Below, piece by piece: positions 24,491 through 31,509 of a DNA stretch of 56,976 bases. A program made the translations under genes and the position numbers. The number at the start of each line of letters is the position of its first letter. Positions within the stretch are counted from its first letter, which is position 1. Origin of the DNA: Myxococcales bacterium (GTDB taxonomy: Bacteria > Myxococcota_A > Polyangia > Polyangiales > Polyangiaceae); assembly GCA_947473045.1 (NCBI GenBank), contig CANJCO010000031.1:1-56976 (forward strand), read 5' to 3'. The notes under the pieces are model-generated. The model saw only the letters and a program-made list of their open reading frames with translations, did not search any database and was not told where the DNA came from.

Positions 24491-25750
24491 GTGATTCTAT
24501 CCAACGGCCGCAGCCCGGCCGCCCTTCGCGTCTTGTTGGCCCTCGTGCTCGCGCTCGGACTGCTGTCAGTCGTCGAGCGTCGCGCCGAGGCGTTTCCGTG
24601 GATGATTCGCCACGACTACAAAGTGTGCAACGCATGCCACGCCGACCCGTCGGGCGCCGGCCTTCTTACGGCCTACGGGCGTGGCATGGAGGAGACGCTC
24701 GTTCGCGGCTACTTCGGCAAGCACACCGGCGAGGAAGACCCGGGCAAGGTCGGAAACTTCATGTTCGGAGCGGTCGACCTGCCCGAGTGGCTGCTGCTTC
24801 AGGCCGACGGCCGCTCGCTGATTTATGCCGACGCGACGCAGAAGTTCGGAGGCGATCCCTTCACGACCGGCTCCAATCCGTCGTTTTACCTGATGCAGGC
24901 CAACGTCGACGCGCAGGCCACATTCGGCCGCTTTCGCGTCAACGGTGACCTCGGCCTCGGCGCTCCCGGCGGCGCCCTCGCCTCGTCGGTGACGCGGGGC
25001 GACTACCGCCTCATTTCGCGTCAGTTCTGGGCGGGTCTCGACCTCGGCACCGACAACCCGTTTCTGCTTCGGGCGGGGCGCATCAACGTGCCATTCGGAC
25101 TGCGCATCATCGAGCACACGTCGTTCGTGCGTCGCGCGTCGCGCACCGACATCAACGCAGCACAGGAATACGGCGTTTCGCTGGCCTACACGGGCGACAA
25201 AGTGCGTGGTGAGGTCATGGGCATCGCAGGCAATTTCAACGTTCGCCCCGACGATTACCGTGAGCGCGGCTATGCGGGATATGCAGAATACACGCTCGCA
25301 GACAAGGCCACCGCCGGCGTGAGCAGCATGGTTACCCACACCGACACCGACGCGACGCTCGGCACGCCGCTGTGGCGCCACGCGCACGGAGCCTTCGCCC
25401 GCTGGTCGCCGGCGAAATCGCTGGTGCTGATGGCCGAGAGCGACTTGCTGCTGTTCTCGCAACCCGCGACGACCCCCACGGGCGCGCCGACCAACAGCTT
25501 CGGCAACGCGACGTTCGTACAACTCGACATCGAGCCGGTTCAGGGCCTGCACTTCATGCCCACGGCCGAGTTGCTGCAGGCCGACCCGCTCGGAAAGGGC
25601 ACTGCCATCTCGGGGTCGGCGAACTTCATGTGGTACTTCGCGCCGCACGTCGACTTCCGCTTCGACGCCGTGTTCCAGGACAAGGGCCTCGGAACTTCGA
25701 ATCCAACGACCCAAATTCTGCTGCTCGGGCAGCTTCACTTTCTGCTGTGA
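24491..25750 (+). CDS. outer-membrane barrel with N-terminal CxxCH haem site
   Basis: A 419-residue protein starting at a GTG (24491) with GGAA upstream; the longer frame overlaps the preceding gene. It has a signal peptide (LLALVLALGLLSVVERRAEA), then one haem motif CNACHADPSGAG, then about 300 residues of alternating strands ending in ILLLGQLHFLL, typical of a barrel. RINVPFGLRIIEHTSF and similar strand/turn blocks recall porins found beside multihaem cytochromes. It would sit in the outer membrane with the haem in the periplasm, perhaps as a wire sheath. Confidence 0.75.
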   Translation: MILSNGRSPAALRVLLALVLALGLLSVVERRAEAFPWMIRHDYKVCNACHADPSGAGLLTAYGRGMEETLVRGYFGKHTGEEDPGKVGNFMFGAVDLPEWLLLQADGRSLIYADATQKFGGDPFTTGSNPSFYLMQANVDAQATFGRFRVNGDLGLGAPGGALASSVTRGDYRLISRQFWAGLDLGTDNPFLLRAGRINVPFGLRIIEHTSFVRRASRTDINAAQEYGVSLAYTGDKVRGEVMGIAGNFNVRPDDYRERGYAGYAEYTLADKATAGVSSMVTHTDTDATLGTPLWRHAHGAFARWSPAKSLVLMAESDLLLFSQPATTPTGAPTNSFGNATFVQLDIEPVQGLHFMPTAELLQADPLGKGTAISGSANFMWYFAPHVDFRFDAVFQDKGLGTSNPTTQILLLGQLHFLL

Positions 25751-25755
25751 GCCCC

Positions 25756-26211
25756 ATGAAACAAGCCCTCGCCGCCATTTTTGCCGCTGCGTCGCTGCTG
25801 GTGTCATCGGCCGCGTTCGCGTCGCCCGACTACCCCGCCGACATCAACACCGACCTCGGCATCAGCTGCGCGGCCCAGCCCTGCACGGTCTGCCACGCCA
25901 CTTCGTCGGGCGGAGGCGTGCCGGTCACAGGGTTCGGCATTGCGCTCGTGAGCGAGGGGCTCGTGGTGAGCAGCCCCGCGTCGCTCAAGGCGGCGCTGAC
26001 GGCGGCCGACCAGAAGAAGCTCGGGGGCTCGCCGAGTTACATCGACAGTCTCAAGGCCTGCAAAGACCCCAACGCGGCCTCGGGTGGCGGCGCGGTCCAG
26101 ACGATCGGCTACGGCTGCTCGACCTCGGGCGGCGGGGGCATTCCGGGCGGGGCGATGATCGCAGTCTCGGCGTTGTGCGCCCTCGCGCTCGGTCGCAAGC
26201 TCCGCCGCTGA
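25756..26211 (+). CDS. small c-type cytochrome-like protein with MYXO-CTERM-like tail
   Basis: The 151-residue product has a Sec signal peptide (LAAIFAAASLLVSSAAFAS), one haem motif CTVCH, and a C-terminus consisting of Cys-Ser-Thr-Ser, a Gly-rich stretch, a hydrophobic segment and Lys-Leu-Arg-Arg. That tail resembles the MYXO-CTERM surface-sorting signal. It lies six bases after the barrel gene and belongs to the same operon. Confidence 0.75.
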   Translation: MKQALAAIFAAASLLVSSAAFASPDYPADINTDLGISCAAQPCTVCHATSSGGGVPVTGFGIALVSEGLVVSSPASLKAALTAADQKKLGGSPSYIDSLKACKDPNAASGGGAVQTIGYGCSTSGGGGIPGGAMIAVSALCALALGRKLRR

Positions 26212-26359
26212 GCGGCGATACGTCGCCGGGGCAGGCCACGACGAGACGACAACGGGGCGATCGCCGGCTCGGCCGTGACGCGCGCGGTGGCGCGTGGCGC
26301 GCGAGCAGGGGCCGGTGTAACTTCGAGGGATCGAGCCCACTTTTCTTTCAGGAGACTTC

Positions 26360-26947
26360 ATGCGCGCTTCGTCGTTCGCTTTGGCACTGGTTGCGTTGGC
26401 CGCGGTTGCGTGCGGCGGCGAAGACTCAACCCTGTTTTTGCCTGCTCCCGGGGCGACGGATGGCGGCGCGGGCGCGACGCCCGATGGCGGCGCGGCTGGC
26501 GGGGATGGCGGAGCGAGCGCGACGCCCGATGGCGGCGGCGCTCCGACGCCTGATGGCGGTCCGAGCGGTCCACCCGTCATCGTCGACGGCGGCGGACCTG
26601 CGGTGACGCTCTCGTGCGGACCGTTCACCTGCAAGCTCCCCGGCGAGCAGTGCTGCGTCTTTGCCGGCCCGACGTACGCCTGCCTCGCGCAGTGCCCGAA
26701 CATCGCGACTGCGCTCAAGTGCGCCAGCGCGGCCGACTGCGGCGGCAAAGACGTGTGCTGCGTCAGCCAAAACCCGCTCAAGTCGGCGTGCATGAAGGCG
26801 TGCGGCCCCAATGACGCGATGCTGTGCGACCCCGCCGCTGCAAACTCGAAGAACCGCTGCGCGAACAACGCGCCGTGCTCCAACGCGAACATCGGCGACT
26901 GGGGCTTGCCGGGCAGCTACGGCACTTGCGGCGGCGTCGCAAACTAG
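26360..26947 (+). CDS. Cys-rich lipoprotein with Asp-Gly-Gly linker
   Basis: The 195-residue product has a lipobox LAAVACGGE, a linker of about 70 residues with repeated TPDGG and GGDGG units, and then a domain with about 14 cysteines including SCGPFTCKLPGEQCCVF and CGGKDVCCV. An AGGAG site is five bases before the ATG. It is most likely a surface lipoprotein. No family is recognised. A small hairpin, GGCGA-TACG-TCGCC at 26214-26227, precedes it without a T-run. Confidence 0.8.
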   Translation: MRASSFALALVALAAVACGGEDSTLFLPAPGATDGGAGATPDGGAAGGDGGASATPDGGGAPTPDGGPSGPPVIVDGGGPAVTLSCGPFTCKLPGEQCCVFAGPTYACLAQCPNIATALKCASAADCGGKDVCCVSQNPLKSACMKACGPNDAMLCDPAAANSKNRCANNAPCSNANIGDWGLPGSYGTCGGVAN

Positions 26948-27077
26948 CTTCGCCCAGCACACCAGCCAGACCCATGCCTCGCGGACGCGGCGCGACTGGG
27001 TCTGATGTTTCCGCGAGATGCGCCCGCCACGCGTCGGGGCTTTCGCCCGCGCCGACGCGGTGATACCGAGCCGCTTG

Positions 27078-27710
27078 ATGAGCTCGGATGATCGCGGATC
27101 CGTCGGCCCCCGCGGGGCGGGGCAGAGCAGCGATGCCTGGCGCGCGTGGCTCTCGGCGCTCGCCACCGACGCCGACGCTGCGATGGCGGCGGCGATGGCT
27201 TACGAGTCGCTCGACGCGGGCGCGCGCGCAGGCTGGCTCGATGCGCTCGACGAGGACGTGCCGCGGCTCGGCGTTCCTGCCATCGCTGCCTATGCGCCGC
27301 TGCTCGCCGTCGAGCGCGATGATGCGCTGCGAGCGCGCATGGCCGCCGCGATCGACTCGCCTGTCGGGTCCCTCGGAGGCCCGCGCGCGCTGGCTGGCGG
27401 CGCGCCCAACGCGCGCGTGTGCGTGGTCGCTGTGCCGCTGTATTTGTCGTTCTTCGAAGTGCTCGTGTGCCGCTATTCCGGTGACTTCGGCGTCGCCTCG
27501 GCGCGCCGCGAGGCGCTTCGTCACGAGCGTGAGCTGGCGGGGCTCGCCTCGCCTGACGCGCTGGCGCCTGCGCCGATAGCCGACGTCATCGACGAGCTCG
27601 CCCACGCCGTGCTGGCCGACCTGCGCGAGGGGCGCACGGCGCCTGCCGACCTCGCAGCGTTTTCGCATTTGTTCGGCGTGCGGCTCGAAGCCGGCGGGTG
27701 CGCCGCGTGA
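27078..27710 (+). CDS. hypothetical helical protein
   Basis: The 210-residue product is Ala-rich and mainly helical, with no signal peptide or membrane helix. The most distinctive segment is VCVVAVPLYLSFFEVLVCRYSGDFGVASARREALRHERELAG. No family is recognised. The ATG at 27078 was chosen because the longer frame adds a basic, low-information stretch. Its stop overlaps the next gene's GTG (GTGA), so they are coupled. Confidence 0.65.
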   Translation: MSSDDRGSVGPRGAGQSSDAWRAWLSALATDADAAMAAAMAYESLDAGARAGWLDALDEDVPRLGVPAIAAYAPLLAVERDDALRARMAAAIDSPVGSLGGPRALAGGAPNARVCVVAVPLYLSFFEVLVCRYSGDFGVASARREALRHERELAGLASPDALAPAPIADVIDELAHAVLADLREGRTAPADLAAFSHLFGVRLEAGGCAA

Positions 27711-28345
27711 CGACCCCCGAGCAGGGCCGGTGCGGCGATTGCGCGCGATTCGTGCGCGTGATCGAGTCGATCGACGAAAACGGCGTCGTGCGCCGCGCAG
27801 GTGAGTGCCTCCTCGGCGTTTGGCCGTCGCCGCTCTACGCGACCAGCACCTGCAACCGCTTCGTGCAGCGCGGTACCTTCACGCTCTCGCGCCCTTCGCA
27901 GCCTTCGCGCAGCCCCGCCGCGCGCGGCACCTCGGCCACGCGCGAAGCCCGCGTTCACCATCCCGTCGTTATTCCCGAAGAGATCCTCGCCATGACCCCT
28001 GAAGAGTTCCGCGCCGTACTGAGAGACGTGATTCGCGAAGAGTTCGGCGCCCGCGAGGTCGAGCTCGGCGCGCGCTGGGAGGGCGGCGAGATGATTCTCA
28101 AGCCCGGCAAAGAAGGCACCGCCGACAAGCGCGTTCCGATCGAGACGTTCTTTCACAAGATCGTCATGCTCCGCGATCGCCTGCGGGTGCTCGAGCAGCG
28201 CATCAACGCGCACGCCAAGCTCTCGGACGAAGAAAAAGTGCAGATGCAGCAGTACATCACCCAGACTTACGGCACGCTCACGAGCTTCAACGTGCTCTTC
28301 GCCGACAAGGCCGATGCCTTCGTCGGGCAGAAGTCGGACGACTGA
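27707..28345 (+). CDS. hypothetical protein with N-terminal Cys cluster and coiled coil
   Basis: The 212-residue protein begins at a GTG overlapping the previous stop. Residues 9-52 contain CGDC, a Cys in AGECLLG and a Cys in TSTCNRF: four or five cysteines that could bind zinc. A Ser/Arg/Pro-rich linker follows. The C-terminal half (TPEEFRAVLRDVIREEFGA, then IVMLRDRLRVLEQRINAHAKLSDEEK) is helical, with a coiled-coil-like segment. Function unknown; the layout suggests a cytoplasmic adaptor or nucleic-acid-associated protein. Confidence 0.7.
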   Translation: MTTPEQGRCGDCARFVRVIESIDENGVVRRAGECLLGVWPSPLYATSTCNRFVQRGTFTLSRPSQPSRSPAARGTSATREARVHHPVVIPEEILAMTPEEFRAVLRDVIREEFGAREVELGARWEGGEMILKPGKEGTADKRVPIETFFHKIVMLRDRLRVLEQRINAHAKLSDEEKVQMQQYITQTYGTLTSFNVLFADKADAFVGQKSDD

Positions 28346-28352
28346 GGCCGGC

Positions 28353-28880
28353 GTGCGCTTCGTCGTGCAATCGGGCTGTCTCGTGGCGCTGCTCGCGGTC
28401 GCAGCCTGCGGCGGCGAGCCTCCTCCGGCGCCCATGGCGGCGGTGGGGCTGAGCGGTGCCGTCGCGCAGGCGGGGCCGACGTTTTCGTTCGACTCGCTCG
28501 ACGCGCGGCCGGTGTCGAGCGACGCGTTTGCCGGCAAGACGAGCGTCGTGTCGTTCGTGACCACGTGGGACATCGCGAGTCAGGCTCAGGTGAGCTACCT
28601 CGTGAAAATGGCCGGCCGCGACGGCGCACGGGTCAACTACGCGATCGTCGCCGTGCAGGAGCCGGGCGCGCGCGAGCTCGTGGAGCAGTACGCCCGCGTG
28701 ATGCGCGTGACGTTTCCCGTTGCGATGGGCGACGCCGCGCTGCTCGCCGGAACCGGGCCGCTCGGCGAGCTGAAAGACGTGCCCACGACGCTGATCATAG
28801 ACGCCTCGGGACGGCTCGTGTTTCGTCAGTCGGGAGTGCTTCGGAGCGACGAACTGCGCGCGCACATGCCGCGCGATTGA
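28353..28880 (+). CDS. thioredoxin-fold lipoprotein lacking catalytic cysteines
   Basis: The 175-residue protein has a lipobox in LLAVAACGGE and a TlpA/AhpC-like thioredoxin fold: TFSFDSLDARPVSSDAFAGKTSVVSFVTTWDIASQ, the cis-Pro segment DVPTTLIIDASGRLVFRQSG. Where family members have W-C-x-x-C this protein has TTWDIASQ, so it has no redox-active pair. It should be membrane-anchored in the periplasm and may be a non-catalytic binding protein. The GTG at 28353 was chosen to give a normal signal peptide. Confidence 0.75.
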   Translation: MRFVVQSGCLVALLAVAACGGEPPPAPMAAVGLSGAVAQAGPTFSFDSLDARPVSSDAFAGKTSVVSFVTTWDIASQAQVSYLVKMAGRDGARVNYAIVAVQEPGARELVEQYARVMRVTFPVAMGDAALLAGTGPLGELKDVPTTLIIDASGRLVFRQSGVLRSDELRAHMPRD

Positions 28881-28888
28881 GCCTCGCC

Positions 28889-30391
28889 GTGGTAGACAGT
28901 CTGCTCGTGACGACGCTCCTCGAACGACTCGCTTCGCACGATCAAACGAGCCCCGCGGTCTACGACGAGGCCGGGGTGGCGACGTTCGGCGACATCGATA
29001 CCGGCGCGCGTCGCGTGGCTGCTGCGCTGCTCGCTGAGCTCGGCGCGCTCGAAGGAAAGCGCGTCGGCGTGTTCGCGTCGCCGGGTCGGCATTTTCTCCA
29101 CGCGGTGCTGGGCGTGCTGCACGCCGGCGGCTGCGTGCTCGTGCTGTCGCCGCTCCATCCCGAGGCCGAGAGTCGCTATTTTTGTGACGACGCCGACGTC
29201 GCCGCGATCGTGGTTACGCCCGACCTCGCCGCGCGCGCCGAGGGATTGTCGGCAGGGCGCGCCGTGCTCGACGTCACGGCGCTGACTGGCGCGGGCGAGC
29301 AGCTCGAAGTGTCGCGCGCGCGCGGCGAGGACGACGCCATCATGCTCTACACGAGCGGCACCACGGGCAAGCCGAAGGGCGCCCTGCTGCCGCACGCCAG
29401 CCTGGCCGCGCAGACGGCCATCCTGCGCGATTTGTGGGCGTTTGGTCCCCACGACGTGCTGCTTCACGCGCTGCCGCTGCACCACATGCACGGGCTGTGC
29501 ATCGCCCTGTTCACGGCTCTCGGCGCAGGGGCCGCGGCCCGCATGATGCCCGCGTGGGACGCCCTGCGCGTGTGGGAGTCGATGCGCGACGCCACAGTGT
29601 TCATGGCGGTGCCGACCATGTACGCGAAGCTGTTTCAGGCCTTCGATGCCGCAGCGCCAGACGCGCGCGCGCGGTTCGCGGCTCATGCCCGCGCCCTTCG
29701 CCTCGCCGCGAGCGGAAGCGCCGCGCTCCCGGTCTCGCTCGCGGAGCGCTGGCGGGCCGTGGCGGGCTGCATTCCGCTCGAACGCTTCGGCATGACCGAG
29801 ATCGGCGTGGGCCTGTCGAATCCGCTCGATCCGCGTGAGCGCCGCGCGGGCTGCGTCGGCCTGCCTCCGCCGTCGGTCGAGGCGCGCATCGTGGGCGACA
29901 GCGGCGAGGACGCGCCCACCGGCGAGCTGTGGATACGCGGCCCGTCCGTGTTTCGTGGCTACCACCGCCGCGAGGAGGCGACGCGCGAAGCGTTCGCAGC
30001 CGGAGGCTGGTTCAAGACGGGCGATACCGTCACGCGCGAAGAGGACGGGGCTTATCGAATTCTCGGTCGCACCAGCGTCGATATTCTCAAGAGCGGCGGC
30101 TACAAACTGAGCGCTCTCGAGATCGAGGAGGCGCTGCGCGATCATCCCGCCGTCGGCGAGGTGGCCGTGATCGGTCTGCCCGACGAAACGTGGGGCGAGC
30201 GGGTAGTGGCGTGCGTGGTGCGCCGGGCGGAGGTCACCGGGCCGGAGCTCCGCGCGTTCGCCAAGGAGCGACTCGCTGCCTACAAATGCCCCAAGCAGGT
30301 GGTCTTTTTGGACGATCTGCCGAAAAACGCGATGGGAAAGGTGCAGAAGCCTGCGCTGGCCCGCCTCGTCGCGGGGGTCGCCTCCGACTGA
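28889..30391 (+). CDS. acyl-CoA synthetase, malonyl-CoA-synthetase-like
   Basis: The 500-residue adenylating enzyme has the AMP-binding motif LYTSGTTGKPKGALLPH (154-170), GMTE in ERFGMTEIGVGLSNPLDPRERRAGCVGLP, GWFKTGD, GRTSVDILKSGGYKLSALEIE and the C-terminal catalytic Lys in LPKNAMGKVQK. The GLSNP-x3-RRAG-x-VG-x-P stretch is characteristic of MatB/ACSF3-type malonyl-CoA synthetases, so malonate is the likely substrate; this would feed malonyl-CoA to fatty acid or polyketide synthesis. Two GTG starts (28889, 28907) are possible. Confidence 0.85.
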   Translation: MVDSLLVTTLLERLASHDQTSPAVYDEAGVATFGDIDTGARRVAAALLAELGALEGKRVGVFASPGRHFLHAVLGVLHAGGCVLVLSPLHPEAESRYFCDDADVAAIVVTPDLAARAEGLSAGRAVLDVTALTGAGEQLEVSRARGEDDAIMLYTSGTTGKPKGALLPHASLAAQTAILRDLWAFGPHDVLLHALPLHHMHGLCIALFTALGAGAAARMMPAWDALRVWESMRDATVFMAVPTMYAKLFQAFDAAAPDARARFAAHARALRLAASGSAALPVSLAERWRAVAGCIPLERFGMTEIGVGLSNPLDPRERRAGCVGLPPPSVEARIVGDSGEDAPTGELWIRGPSVFRGYHRREEATREAFAAGGWFKTGDTVTREEDGAYRILGRTSVDILKSGGYKLSALEIEEALRDHPAVGEVAVIGLPDETWGERVVACVVRRAEVTGPELRAFAKERLAAYKCPKQVVFLDDLPKNAMGKVQKPALARLVAGVASD

Positions 30392-30392
30392 C

Positions 30393-30480
30393 GCATGTTC
30401 ACACGACTGAACACGCATGTTCACACGCCTGAACACGCATGTTCACACGCCTGAACACGCATGTTCACATGCCTGAACAC
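30393..30480. repeat. four 22-bp palindromic tandem repeats
   Basis: Exactly four contiguous 22-base units begin at 30393, 30415, 30437 and 30459. Each contains TGTTCA-N6-TGAACA, a perfect inverted repeat, and the junction between units forms a second one, TGAACA-N4-TGTTCA. The outcome is eight half-sites in alternating orientation. Only two units have single-base differences. A 22-base period is not a multiple of three, so it is not a coding repeat. It lies between the acyl-CoA synthetase stop and the MoxR start, and looks like a regulator-binding array. Confidence 0.85.
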
Positions 30481-30565
30481 GTGCGGCGGCCACGGGTTGC
30501 CTCGGGTTGCCTCGCGCGCGCGGGTTTTCGCGGCGCCTTGCGAGCCGGTGGCAGTGGCCGTAAAG

Positions 30566-31450
30566 ATGCCGTCCGTGAGCTCAGAATTTCGACGTTTTAC
30601 GGGGACCCCGGGCTACCTCACCAGCGAGTCGCTCGAGGCGGCGGTCAACTGCGCCCTCGCGCTGGAGCGGCCGCTGCTCATCAAGGGCGAGCCGGGCACC
30701 GGCAAGACGCTGCTCGCGGAGGCGCTCGCGGCCTCGCTTGAGCTGCCGCTCATTCACTGGCCGGTGAAGTCGACCACACGCGCCCAGGACGGCCTTTACG
30801 TCTACGACACCGTGCAGCGATTGTATGATGCACGCTTCGGCGACGGCGACGTGAAGGACATCCGGCGCTACATCAAGCTTGGTCCGCTCGGGCGCGCCTT
30901 CGCCGCGACCGCCGACACGGCCTACGACTACGCGCGTGAGCCGCGGGGGCGGCGCGTGCTGCTCATCGATGAGATCGACAAGGCTGACCTCGAGTTTCCG
31001 AACGACCTGCTGCACGAGCTCGACCGCATGCGCTTCACCGTCGGCGAGACCGGCGATGAAATCGTGGCCCGCGAGCGGCCGGTGGTCGTGATCACCTCCA
31101 ACAACGAAAAAGAGCTGCCGGACGCGTTCTTGCGGCGCTGCGTTTTTCACTTCATCGACTTTCCCGATCAGGAGCTGATGAAGCGCATCGTGCGCGTGCA
31201 CCACCCGCGCCTCGACGACGCGCTCGTGGACCAGGCCGTGGTGAAGTTCTACGAGCTGCGCGCGCTTCCCAAGCTCCGCAAGCGGCCTTCGACGAGCGAG
31301 CTCGTCGACTGGATTTCGGTGCTCAAAACCGCCGGTCTCGGCCACGAGCGCTTCGTGCGTGAGCTGCCGTTTCTGGGCGTGCTGCTGAAGAAGGAGCAGG
31401 ACGTCGAGCTGTTCGGGCAGGCGAAGAAGAGCGGCGTCTGGCGCAGTTGA
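30566..31450 (+). CDS. MoxR-family AAA+ ATPase
   Basis: The 294-residue protein has Walker A GEPGTGKT (41-48), Walker B LLIDEIDKAD (with Asp135-Glu136), sensor I SNNEKELPDAFLRRC and the arginine-finger region. The overall profile is MoxR-like, chaperone-type ATPases that usually act with VWA-domain partners to assemble or activate metal enzymes. No VWA gene is next to it. The ATG at 30566 avoids N-terminal residues encoded by the repeat array. Confidence 0.92.
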   Translation: MPSVSSEFRRFTGTPGYLTSESLEAAVNCALALERPLLIKGEPGTGKTLLAEALAASLELPLIHWPVKSTTRAQDGLYVYDTVQRLYDARFGDGDVKDIRRYIKLGPLGRAFAATADTAYDYAREPRGRRVLLIDEIDKADLEFPNDLLHELDRMRFTVGETGDEIVARERPVVVITSNNEKELPDAFLRRCVFHFIDFPDQELMKRIVRVHHPRLDDALVDQAVVKFYELRALPKLRKRPSTSELVDWISVLKTAGLGHERFVRELPFLGVLLKKEQDVELFGQAKKSGVWRS

Positions 31451-31509
31451 TGCGCGCAGTTCGTCACCCGCGCGCGCCCCGGGGCGACTAGACTGCTCAC
31501 CGGTTGCCC

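Noticed and set aside
30393-30480. CRISPR array
   Set aside because: The units are contiguous 22-bp palindromes with no unique spacers and no cas genes.
30439-30565. Upstream ATGs for MoxR inside the 22-bp repeats
   Set aside because: They would add a repeat-encoded, Cys/Arg-rich stretch not found in MoxR proteins, while 30566 begins at the domain.
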